Below, in pieces: positions 26,333 through 34,078 of a DNA stretch of 64,000 nt (the first letter of the stretch is position 1; each line of letters begins with the position of its first letter). Location: positions 39,870-103,869 of the forward strand of contig JAYRYZ010000020.1 in assembly GCA_041916775.1 (NCBI GenBank), given 5' to 3'. Below the pieces are notes generated by a model, which searched no databases, was not told the DNA's origin, and saw only the letters and a list, made by a program, of their open reading frames with translations. The stretch is from UBA2357 sp041916775 (GTDB lineage Bacteria > Pseudomonadota > Gammaproteobacteria > Burkholderiales > Rhodocyclaceae). The translations under genes were made by a program, and so were the position numbers.

Positions 26333-26376
26333 TTATCCACAGTGTTTCAACAGGTTTTCAGATACTAGATGTAGTA
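26333..26376 (-). promoter_or_regulatory. DnaA box and NrdR-box-like palindromes upstream of nrdJ
   Basis: TTATCCACA at 26333-26341 is a perfect DnaA box. TACTA-GATG-TAGTA at 26363-26376 is a perfect palindrome resembling the NrdR consensus core. TTATCCACAGTGTT (26333-26346), which includes the DnaA box, has an NrdR-like right half, and the two centres are 30 bases (about three helical turns) apart, as is usual for NrdR box pairs. The segment 26283-26380 is strikingly AT-rich and probably carries the nrdJ promoter. The NrdR reading is inference; the DnaA box match is direct. Confidence 0.5.
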
Positions 26377-26652
26377 GGTTGAATTCATCGTGCGAACATG
26401 CCGAAAGCCGCGTCGTTACTGGGAGAACCCGGCGGTCGACGTCCAGCTTGGCCGCTGGCGGCGCTCACCACAGGGCCGGTTGCGCCATCCGAATCGATTT
26501 GTCCGGATCTTGGGCGGCAGCGAGAAAAGGGTTGTCGGTGCGCGCCGTTCCTCCCTGCAATCAGGTGACTGACTCGGTCAAGCCGGATCCCGGACGCTGC
26601 CGGGCCGCTCGGGAACGGCCGCCTTTTTCACCTCGGCGGAGCGCCTTCCGAC

Positions 26653-26682
26653 TTGAGCGAACCCATGCCGGCCTGCTATAGT
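26653..26682 (+). promoter_or_regulatory. Sigma-70 promoter of the rpsB operon
   Basis: TTGAGC (26653) and TATAGT (26677) are separated by 18 bases. This gives a leader of about 160 bases before rpsB, long enough for the S2 autoregulatory leader RNA known in proteobacteria, although I cannot fold it here. Upstream, 26600-26628 has a short GGCCG/CGGCC hairpin with TTTTT that could isolate the operon. The rest of 26380-26600 shows nothing recognisable. Confidence 0.75.
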
Positions 26683-26847
26683 CTCGCGCTTGTCCGCAAT
26701 GGTGCGGGCAAAATCCACACGCACGACCTGCCTCCCTCGGAGGCGAACAGGGTCCGGGATGGCGGCAACATGTCGTCGTGCCGGTACGGACCGGGCAGCC
26801 GGTTTGGTCGTGCGGAGGCTCAACCCTTCAGGAATTTGGAGTCACAC

Positions 26848-27603
26848 ATGTCAGTCACGATGCGTCAGATGCTCGAAGCGGGCGTCCATTTCGGCCACCA
26901 GACCCGCTTCTGGAACCCGCGCATGGCGCCGTACATCTTCGGCCAGCGCAACAAGATCCACATCATCAACCTCGAGAAGACCATGGCGAAGTACCTCGAA
27001 GCCATGGACTACATCCGCAAGCTCTCCGCCAATCGTGGCAACGTGCTGTTCGTCGGCACCAAGCGCCAGTCGCGCGAGATCATCGTCGAGGAAGCACGCC
27101 GCGCCGGCATGCCCTACGTCGATGAGCGCTGGCTGGGTGGCATGCTCACCAACTTCAAGACGGTGAAGCAGTCGATCAAGCGCCTGAAGGAGATGGAAGC
27201 GATGGTCGAGGACGGCTCGCTCGAGCGCCTCTCCAAGAAGGAAGCGCTGATGGCCACGCGCGAGCTCGAGAAGCTGCAGAAGAGCATCGGCGGCATCAAG
27301 GACATGGGCGGCCTGCCGGACGCGCTGTTCGTCATCGACGTCGGCTACCACAAGATTGCAATCACCGAAGCGCAGAAGCTGGGTATCCCGGTCGTCGCCG
27401 TGGTCGATACCAACCACTCGCCTGAAGGCGTGGATTACCTGATTCCGGGTAACGACGACTCCTCGCGTGCGATCCGTCTGTATGCCCGCGGCCTCGCCGA
27501 CGCGGTGCTGGAAGGCCGCAGCATGGCGCTGCAGGACATCGTGGCCGCCGGCTCCGACGAATTCGTCGAGGTCGAGGAAGAGGCCTCGGGCGAGCAGGCC
27601 TGA
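26848..27603 (+). CDS. rpsB: 30S ribosomal protein S2
   Basis: 251 residues. Classical S2 sequence: MRQMLEAGVHFGHQTRFWNP at the start, then APYIFGQRNKIHIINLEKT, RWLGGMLTNFKTVKQSI and GIPVVAVVDTNHSPEGVDYL. The ATG at 26848 is set by homology (earlier in-frame codons add a non-homologous leader), with a TTGGAG ribosome site. It is part of the 30S subunit and first gene of the rpsB-tsf operon. Confidence 0.98.
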   Translation: MSVTMRQMLEAGVHFGHQTRFWNPRMAPYIFGQRNKIHIINLEKTMAKYLEAMDYIRKLSANRGNVLFVGTKRQSREIIVEEARRAGMPYVDERWLGGMLTNFKTVKQSIKRLKEMEAMVEDGSLERLSKKEALMATRELEKLQKSIGGIKDMGGLPDALFVIDVGYHKIAITEAQKLGIPVVAVVDTNHSPEGVDYLIPGNDDSSRAIRLYARGLADAVLEGRSMALQDIVAAGSDEFVEVEEEASGEQA

Positions 27604-27631
27604 GCCCACGTCGACAGCGTATTGAATGAAG

Positions 27632-27648
27632 CGGGCTCGGTGAGCCCG
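27632..27648 (+). terminator. Possible attenuator hairpin between rpsB and tsf
   Basis: CGGGCTC-GGT-GAGCCCG is a perfect seven-base stem in the 72-base gap, followed by a loose T-rich stretch. It could reduce read-through into tsf, as reported for rpsB-tsf operons elsewhere. There is no strong T-run, so termination would be partial. Confidence 0.4.
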
Positions 27649-27675
27649 ATTTGAATCAGATTTTCAGGAGTTAGC

Positions 27676-28563
27676 ATGGCGGAAATTACCGCAAGCATGG
27701 TCAAGGAACTTCGCGAGAAGACCGATGCGCCGATGATGGAGTGCAAGAAGGCGCTGACCGAAGCCTCAGGCGACATGGCCAAGGCCGAAGAGATCCTGCG
27801 CGTCAAGCTCGGCAGCAAGGCCAGCAAGGCCGCGTCGCGCGTCACCGCCGAAGGCGTGGTCGGCACCTATCTGTCGGCCGACGGCAAGCTCGCCGCGATG
27901 GTCGAGGTGAACTGCGAGACCGACTTCGTTGCCAAGAACGACGACTTCCTTGCCTTCACCGCGTCGGCCGCCGAGTTGGTGGCAAAGCAGAACCCGGCCG
28001 ATGTCGCCGCGCTGTCGGCGCTCGAGATCGACGGCCAAGCCGTCGAGGCGGTACGTACCGCGCTGGTCGGCAAGATTGGCGAGAACATCACCATCCGTCG
28101 CTTCGTGCGCATCGACGCCAAGGGCGCCGTGGCGAGCTACATCCACGCCGGCGCCAAGATCGGCGTGCTGATCGACGTGGTCGGTGGCGACGAAGCGCTG
28201 GGCAAGGATCTGGCGATGCACATCGCCGCCTCCAAGCCGAAGAGCCTCGATGCATCGGGCGTGTCGGCCGAGTTGATCGACGCCGAGCGCCGTATCGCGA
28301 TCGAGAAGGCGCGCGAAGCCGGCAAGCCGGAAGCGATGCTCGACAAAATCGCCGAGGGTACGGTGCAGAAGTTCCTGAAGGAAGTCACGCTGCTCGGCCA
28401 ACCCTTCGTCAAGGACGACAAGCAGACCATCGAGCAGCTGCTGAAGGCGCGTGGCGCCTCGGTCGCCGGCTTCACGCTGTACATCGTCGGCGAAGGCATC
28501 GAGAAGAAGGTGACCGACTTCGCTGCTGAAGTCGCTGCCCAGGCTGCGGCTGCACAGAAGTAA
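27676..28563 (+). CDS. tsf: Translation elongation factor Ts
   Basis: 295 residues. Guanine-nucleotide exchange factor for EF-Tu. Signature MVKELREKTDAPMMECKKAL at the N-terminus and EVNCETDFVAKNDDFLAF in the core domain; the C-terminal dimerisation region is complete. AGGAG sits six bases before the ATG. It is second in the operon with rpsB. Confidence 0.98.
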   Translation: MAEITASMVKELREKTDAPMMECKKALTEASGDMAKAEEILRVKLGSKASKAASRVTAEGVVGTYLSADGKLAAMVEVNCETDFVAKNDDFLAFTASAAELVAKQNPADVAALSALEIDGQAVEAVRTALVGKIGENITIRRFVRIDAKGAVASYIHAGAKIGVLIDVVGGDEALGKDLAMHIAASKPKSLDASGVSAELIDAERRIAIEKAREAGKPEAMLDKIAEGTVQKFLKEVTLLGQPFVKDDKQTIEQLLKARGASVAGFTLYIVGEGIEKKVTDFAAEVAAQAAAAQK

Positions 28564-28573
28564 GGAGCGGAAC

Positions 28574-29290
28574 ATGACGGCACCCGCCTATACCCGCATC
28601 ATGCTGAAGCTCTCCGGTGAGGCCTTGATGGGCGACGACGCCTATGGCATCAACGAGGAGGTCGTCGAGCGCATCGTCGGCGAGATTGCCGATGTCACCA
28701 AGCTCGGCGTGCAGATCGGTGTGGTGATAGGCGGGGGCAACATTTTCCGTGGCATGAAAGGGGCTGCGACCGGCATGGACCGGGCGACCGCCGATTACAT
28801 GGGCATGCTCGCCACCGTGATGAACGCGATGGCGCTGTCCGATGCGATGCGTCGCGCCGGACTGGAAGCCCGGGTGCAGTCGGCGCTGCGCATCGACCAG
28901 GTGGTCGAGCCCTACATCCGTGGACGGGCAATCCGTCACATGGAAGAAGGACGTGTGGTGATCTTCGCGGCCGGCACGGGCAACCCGTTCTTCACCACCG
29001 ACACCGCAGCGGCGCTGCGCGGCTCGGAGATGGGGGTGCAGATCGTGCTGAAGGCGACCAAGGTGGACGGTGTGTATACCGCCGACCCCAAGAAGGATCC
29101 TGCCGCCCAGCGCTACCACCGGATCAGCTTCGACGAAGCGATCGGCCGCAACCTTGCGGTGCTGGACTCGACCGCGTTTGCGCTGTGCCGCGACCAGAAA
29201 CTCCCGATCAATGTGTTCTCGATCTTCAAGCCGGGCGCGTTGAAGCGCGTCGTGATGGGCGAGGACGAGGGCACGCTCGTTCATTCCTGA
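28574..29290 (+). CDS. pyrH: UMP kinase
   Basis: 238 residues. Phosphorylates UMP to UDP; bacterial amino-acid-kinase fold, hexameric, usually regulated by GTP and UTP. Motifs: IMLKLSGEALMGDDAYGIN, VIGGGNIFRGMKG, VIFAAGTGNPFFTTDTAAAL. It starts ten bases after tsf with GGAGCGG before the ATG, in the usual tsf-pyrH-frr order. Confidence 0.97.
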   Translation: MTAPAYTRIMLKLSGEALMGDDAYGINEEVVERIVGEIADVTKLGVQIGVVIGGGNIFRGMKGAATGMDRATADYMGMLATVMNAMALSDAMRRAGLEARVQSALRIDQVVEPYIRGRAIRHMEEGRVVIFAAGTGNPFFTTDTAAALRGSEMGVQIVLKATKVDGVYTADPKKDPAAQRYHRISFDEAIGRNLAVLDSTAFALCRDQKLPINVFSIFKPGALKRVVMGEDEGTLVHS

Positions 29291-29300
29291 GGATTCGCGC

Positions 29301-29858
29301 ATGATTTCCGAAATCGCCAAGACGGCCGAGCAGAAGATGCAGAAGTCGGTCGAAGCCTTGAAGGTCGACCTCGCCAAGGTGCGTACCGGGCGCGCCCACA
29401 CCGGCATCCTCGACCATGTGATGGTCGAGTACTACGGCAGCATGGTTCCGGTGAACCAGGTGGCCAACGTCACCCTCATCGATGCACGCACCATTGGCGT
29501 GCAGCCGTGGGAGAAGCCGATGCTGTCCAAGGTCGAGAAGGCCATCCGTGACAGCGACCTCGGCCTCAACCCTGCCAACATGGGCGAGATCATTCGCGTG
29601 CCGATGCCGCCGCTCACCGAGGAGCGCCGCCGCGACCTGACCAAGGTTGTGCGCCACGAGGGCGAGTCCGCCAAGGTCGCGGTGCGCAATCTGCGCCGCG
29701 ATGCGAACCAGCACCTGAAGGACGCCGTCAAGGACAAGGATATCTCCGAGGACGACGAGCGTCGTGGCCAGGAACTGGTGCAGAAACTCACCGACCGCTA
29801 CGTGGCTGAGATCGACAAGCTGCTCGCCGAGAAAGAACACGAGCTGATGCAGGTCTGA
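29301..29858 (+). CDS. frr: Ribosome recycling factor
   Basis: 185 residues. Works with EF-G to split post-termination ribosomes. Typical sequence: VDLAKVRTGRAHTGILDHV, PWEKPMLSKVEKAIRDSDLG and PPLTEERRRDLTKVVR. It starts ten bases after pyrH. Confidence 0.98.
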   Translation: MISEIAKTAEQKMQKSVEALKVDLAKVRTGRAHTGILDHVMVEYYGSMVPVNQVANVTLIDARTIGVQPWEKPMLSKVEKAIRDSDLGLNPANMGEIIRVPMPPLTEERRRDLTKVVRHEGESAKVAVRNLRRDANQHLKDAVKDKDISEDDERRGQELVQKLTDRYVAEIDKLLAEKEHELMQV

Positions 29859-29903
29859 GCGGCGCGCGCGCCGCCGTTCGTGCAAGGCGAAGAAAGGGGA
29901 CCC

Positions 29904-30692
29904 ATGGCCAACCAACCGTTCGCCAGTACGACGCGTGACATTCCGCAGGTGGGTGAAGTCCCGCGTCATGTCGCGATCATCATGGACGGCAATGGCCGCT
30001 GGGCGCGCAAACGCTTCCTGCCGCGTGTGGCGGGGCACCGGCGCGGCGTCGAATCCGTGCGCACCATCATCCGCGCGTCGATCGAAAGGGGTGTCTCCCA
30101 CCTCACGCTGTTCGCGTTCAGCTCCGAGAACTGGCGTCGCCCTGCCGAAGAGGTCTCCTTCCTCATGGGGCTCTTCATGCGCTCGCTGAAGCGCGAGGTG
30201 GAGCGGCTTCACGACAATGACATCCGCTTCCATGTGATCGGCGATCTGTCGCGCTTCGACGCGAATCTGGTCAAGCTGATCCGCGAAGCAGAGGCCCGCA
30301 CTGCGGGCAACCGCACCCTCACGCTTACCGTTGCCGCAAACTACGGCGGGCGCTGGGATATCCTCAACGCAATGCATCGCATGCTCGCCAAGCATCCAGA
30401 GCGGCGCGACGGCTTCACCGAAGAGGATCTCGCGGCGGAGCTATCGCTCAACTACGGCCCGGAGCCGGACCTCTTCATTCGCACCGGTGGCGAGACGCGC
30501 ATCAGCAATTTCCTGCTGTGGCAACTCGCCTACACCGAGCTCTATTTCACCGAAACCCTGTGGCCGGATTTCGACGAGGCCGAACTCGACCGCGCTTTCG
30601 CCTCTTATCGCGCACGTGAGCGGCGCTTCGGGCGCACCAGTGAGCAGCTGAAGGCGACCGAGGGTTCCGCATCGTCGGGCGGAAATGCTTAA
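29904..30692 (+). CDS. uppS: Isoprenyl transferase (undecaprenyl diphosphate synthase)
   Basis: 262 residues from ATG 29904, preceded by AGAAAGGGGA. Makes the C55 lipid carrier precursor for cell-wall and LPS sugars. Signatures: HVAIIMDGNGRWARKR (catalytic Asp), LTLFAFSSENWRRP, and the C-terminal PDLFIRTGGETRISNFLLWQ and YTELYF. It overlaps cdsA by eight bases (ATGCTTAA), implying coupled translation. Confidence 0.97.
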   Translation: MANQPFASTTRDIPQVGEVPRHVAIIMDGNGRWARKRFLPRVAGHRRGVESVRTIIRASIERGVSHLTLFAFSSENWRRPAEEVSFLMGLFMRSLKREVERLHDNDIRFHVIGDLSRFDANLVKLIREAEARTAGNRTLTLTVAANYGGRWDILNAMHRMLAKHPERRDGFTEEDLAAELSLNYGPEPDLFIRTGGETRISNFLLWQLAYTELYFTETLWPDFDEAELDRAFASYRARERRFGRTSEQLKATEGSASSGGNA

Positions 30693-31491
30693 GCAGCGCG
30701 TCGTCACCGCAGTCATCCTGCTGGTGGCCTTTCTTGCCGCGCTGTTCCTGCTTCCCGCAAGCGGCTGGACCGTGCTGGTGGCAGTCGTCGCGGGCATTGG
30801 CGCGTGGGAGTGGGGCGCGCTGGCCGGGTTCGATGCGAGGCAGCGACGTGTGTTCGTCGTCGTGGTCAGCGCGCTGTGCGTCGCGCTGGGCTTGCTGCTC
30901 CCGGCCACTGCGCTGCTTCCTGCCTATGTGGTCAGCGCCCTGTTCTGGATGCTGGTCGTGCCCCTGTGGTTGCGCGCTCACTGGCGCAGCACCGGTCTGA
31001 TTGCAGGCTGGTGCGTGGGTCTGGTGCTGCTCGTTCCGACTGCCCTGGCGATGATTCACCTGCGTGGGCTGGGCGCCTGGGTTTTGCTCGGCGCGATGGC
31101 GCTGGTGTGGATTGCCGACATCGCTGCCTATTTCACCGGCCGTGCTTTTGGCCGCCACAAGCTCGCGCCGTCGATCAGCCCGGGTAAGACCTGGGAGGGG
31201 GCGGTAGGCGCGGTGGCCGGGGTGACGTTGTATGGCGTGGTGCTGGCTGCGGCCGGCGCGCTTCAGGTTGTGGGCGGCGCGTGGACGGGTTTTGTCGCGG
31301 GTCTGTTGCTGCTTACCGCGATCAGCATCGTAGGCGATCTCTTCGAGTCGTTGATGAAGCGCCAGGCCGGTGTCAAGGACAGCGGCACCATTCTGCCTGG
31401 GCATGGTGGCATGCTCGACCGCATCGACAGCCTGACTTCCACGCTGCCGGTGGTCGGTCTTTTCGCGCTCTTTCTCGGGCAGGTCGCCTGA
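30685..31491 (+). CDS. cdsA: Phosphatidate cytidylyltransferase
   Basis: 268 residues, about eight membrane helices. Makes CDP-diacylglycerol, the branch-point of phospholipid synthesis. The CTP-transferase signature is complete near the C-terminus: SIVGDLFESLMKRQAGVKDS followed by GTILPGHGGMLDRIDSL; SPGKTWEGAVG is also conserved. It overlaps uppS by eight bases. Confidence 0.96.
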   Translation: MLKQRVVTAVILLVAFLAALFLLPASGWTVLVAVVAGIGAWEWGALAGFDARQRRVFVVVVSALCVALGLLLPATALLPAYVVSALFWMLVVPLWLRAHWRSTGLIAGWCVGLVLLVPTALAMIHLRGLGAWVLLGAMALVWIADIAAYFTGRAFGRHKLAPSISPGKTWEGAVGAVAGVTLYGVVLAAAGALQVVGGAWTGFVAGLLLLTAISIVGDLFESLMKRQAGVKDSGTILPGHGGMLDRIDSLTSTLPVVGLFALFLGQVA

Positions 31492-31518
31492 TCCTTCTCC
31501 GTTATTCCTGGATTGTGC

Positions 31519-32712
31519 ATGAAATCCGTACAAGACATCACCGTGCTTGGCGCCACCGGCTCGATCGGCATGAGCACGCTGGACGTGATCGCGCGTCACC
31601 CCGACCGCTACCGCGTGTTTGCGTTGACGGCGAACACGCGAGTCGATGCGTTGCTCGCGCTGTGCGTAAGCTTCCGGCCGCGCGTAGCGGTGGTGGCGGA
31701 TGCGCCGGCGGCGGCACGGCTGCAGGCCGGGCTGCGCGAGGCGGGCGTGGACACCGAGGTCGAGTACGGCACGACGGCGCTCGAGCGTGTCGCGGCGCAT
31801 CCCGATGTGGACGCGGTGATGGCGGCGATCGTGGGCGCGGCTGGCCTTCTGCCGACCTTGGCCGCGGCGCGCGCTGGCAAGAAGGTTCTGCTCGCCAACA
31901 AGGAGGCGCTGGTGATGTCGGGCGCGCTCTTCATGGCGGCGGTTCAGCAGGGTGGGGCGACGCTGCTGCCGATCGACAGCGAACATAACGCGGTGTTTCA
32001 GTCGCTGCCGGCGGGCTTCGACGGCCGGCTCGATGCCGCCGGCGTGCGGCGGATCATGCTTACCGCGTCGGGCGGCCCGTTTCGGGAGGCGTCGCCCGAA
32101 TCCCTGGACGCGGTCACGCCGGATCAGGCCTGCGCCCATCCCAACTGGGTAATGGGGCGCAAGATCTCCGTCGATTCAGCGACGATGATGAACAAGGGGC
32201 TCGAGGTCATCGAGGCGCACTGGCTGTTCTCCGCGCCGGCAGAGCGCATCGACGTGGTGATCCACCCGCAGAGCGTGATCCATTCGATGGTCGAGTATGT
32301 CGACGGCTCGGTGATCGCCCAACTCGGTAACCCCGACATGCGCACGCCAATCGCGCACGCGCTCGCCCATCCGCAGCGTATCGACGCCGGGGTGGGCTCG
32401 CTCGACCTGTTCGCAATCGGCCGCCTGACCTTCGAACGTCCCGACGTGGCCCGCTTCCCCTGTCTCGCGCTCGCCTATTCCGCCTTGCGTGCCGGTGGCG
32501 CCGCACCGGCGGTGCTGAATGCCGCCAACGAGGAGGCGGTGGCGGCATTCCTGGATGGACGGCTCGGTTTTCGTGCGATCGCGGCGGTGATCGCGGCGAC
32601 GCTTGAACGCGCGGCAGGGCTGTCGGTCGAAACGCTCGAATCGGTCATCGACACCGACCAACGCGCACGCGCAATCGCACGCACCGATATCGAGGCACGC
32701 TCACGTCCATGA
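31519..32712 (+). CDS. dxr: 1-deoxy-D-xylulose 5-phosphate reductoisomerase
   Basis: 397 residues. Second step of the MEP isoprenoid pathway; NADPH- and divalent-metal-dependent. N-terminal nucleotide site LGATGSIGMSTLDVIARHP. Metal and substrate region LLPIDSEHNAVFQSL, ASGGPFRE, and WVMGRKISVDSATMMNKGLE. The ATG at 31519 is chosen over a TTG six bases earlier; no strong ribosome site is visible. It supplies precursors used by uppS, with ispD/ispF of the same pathway at 57.8 kb. Confidence 0.97.
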   Translation: MKSVQDITVLGATGSIGMSTLDVIARHPDRYRVFALTANTRVDALLALCVSFRPRVAVVADAPAAARLQAGLREAGVDTEVEYGTTALERVAAHPDVDAVMAAIVGAAGLLPTLAAARAGKKVLLANKEALVMSGALFMAAVQQGGATLLPIDSEHNAVFQSLPAGFDGRLDAAGVRRIMLTASGGPFREASPESLDAVTPDQACAHPNWVMGRKISVDSATMMNKGLEVIEAHWLFSAPAERIDVVIHPQSVIHSMVEYVDGSVIAQLGNPDMRTPIAHALAHPQRIDAGVGSLDLFAIGRLTFERPDVARFPCLALAYSALRAGGAAPAVLNAANEEAVAAFLDGRLGFRAIAAVIAATLERAAGLSVETLESVIDTDQRARAIARTDIEARSRP

Positions 32713-34073
32713 ACATACTCGAATACATCATCCCGTTCCTGCTGGCGCTTGGCGTCCTGATCTTCATCCACGAGTACGGCCACTACGCGGTGGCGCGCGC
32801 CTGCGGCGTGAAAGTGCTGCGCTTCTCGATCGGCTTCGGCACACCGCTGGTGAAGTGGGTGCGTGGTCCCGACCGTACCGAGTGGGTGCTGGCGGCGTTT
32901 CCGCTCGGCGGCTATGTGAAGATGCTCGACGAGCGCGAGGGCGAAGTGCCCACCTCCGAGCTCGGGCGGGCCTTCAACCGCCAGCCGGTGGGTCGGCGCT
33001 TCGCGATCGTTGCGGCGGGGCCGCTGGCAAACCTGCTGCTTGCGATCCTGCTCTACTGGGGGCTCTTCGTCGTTGGCGCAGAGGAGTTGCGGCCGCGGAT
33101 TGCGCTCGACGCAGGAGCGTCGATCGCACAGCAGGCCGGCATCGTCGATGGCGATCTGGTGACGCACGTCGATGAGGAACCGGTGCGCAGTTGGGGAGAG
33201 TTGCGCTGGGCGCTGCTGCAGCATGCGCTGGACCAGCGCAGGGTGGTGCTGAAGGTGCAAACGGCTACCGAGGTCGAGACCTTCCGCACGCTCGATTTCA
33301 GTGGGCTCGCGATCGATGATGGAGAGACCGATCTGATCGCGCGCATCGGCCTCAAGCCATGGCGCCCCAGGATCGATCCGGTGATTGGCCAGATCATGCC
33401 GGGAAGCGCGGCGGAGCGCGCCGGGCTGCAGAAGGGCGATCGATTCACCATGCTGGATGGCGGCAGCCTCGACTCGTGGTCGGAGCTGGTCGAGCGTGTG
33501 CGCGACAAGGCTGATGTACCGCTGCGCGGTGAGGTCCTGCGCGATGGCGTGGCGGTGCCTTTCGTCGTGACGCCGGAGGGTTTGGAGGAAGGCGGTGTGC
33601 GCATCGGCCGCATCGGGGTCTCGGTCGAGGAGTCGGCGGTTGCCCGTACCGAAATGTTCACCGTGGTCAGCTACGGCTTCGGCGAGAGCTTGTTGAAAGC
33701 GGTCGGCAGGACCTGGGATACCAGCATGCTGAGCCTGAAGATGATGGGCCGGATGCTGATCGGCGAAGTCTCGTGGAAGAACCTCTCCGGACCGGTGACG
33801 ATCGCGGACTATGCGGGTCAATCGGCGAAGCTCGGATGGACCCATTACCTCGCCTTCATGGCCCTGATCAGCATCAGTCTGGGGGTGCTGAACCTGCTAC
33901 CCATCCCGGTTCTGGATGGGGGTCATTTGCTGTACTATACCATCGAAATCATCAAGGGCGGCCCGGTGTCCGAGCGGGTCATGGAGATCGGCCAGCAGAT
34001 CGGTCTGGCGGCCCTCGCAATGCTCATGGCGTTTGCCTTCTACAACGATTTGATGCGACTTTTCGCTGGTTGA
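32709..34073 (+). CDS. rseP: Site-2 intramembrane protease RseP
   Basis: 454 residues. Zinc metalloprotease of the inner membrane that releases sigma-E-type factors by cutting the anti-sigma protein. HEYGH at residues 21-25 (zinc ligands and catalytic Glu) is in the first helix. Two PDZ domains follow, with the second at about 225-300 (IGQIMPGSAAERAGLQKGD). LLPIPVLDGGH carries the third zinc ligand, and a C-terminal helix closes the protein. ATGA overlap with dxr. Confidence 0.96.
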   Translation: MNILEYIIPFLLALGVLIFIHEYGHYAVARACGVKVLRFSIGFGTPLVKWVRGPDRTEWVLAAFPLGGYVKMLDEREGEVPTSELGRAFNRQPVGRRFAIVAAGPLANLLLAILLYWGLFVVGAEELRPRIALDAGASIAQQAGIVDGDLVTHVDEEPVRSWGELRWALLQHALDQRRVVLKVQTATEVETFRTLDFSGLAIDDGETDLIARIGLKPWRPRIDPVIGQIMPGSAAERAGLQKGDRFTMLDGGSLDSWSELVERVRDKADVPLRGEVLRDGVAVPFVVTPEGLEEGGVRIGRIGVSVEESAVARTEMFTVVSYGFGESLLKAVGRTWDTSMLSLKMMGRMLIGEVSWKNLSGPVTIADYAGQSAKLGWTHYLAFMALISISLGVLNLLPIPVLDGGHLLYYTIEIIKGGPVSERVMEIGQQIGLAALAMLMAFAFYNDLMRLFAG

Positions 34074-34078
34074 ACTGG

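Noticed and set aside
26209..26400. Possible cobalamin riboswitch before nrdJ
   Set aside because: B12-dependent reductases sometimes have one, but no B12-box-like sequence or G-rich junction was visible; the segment is AT-rich instead.
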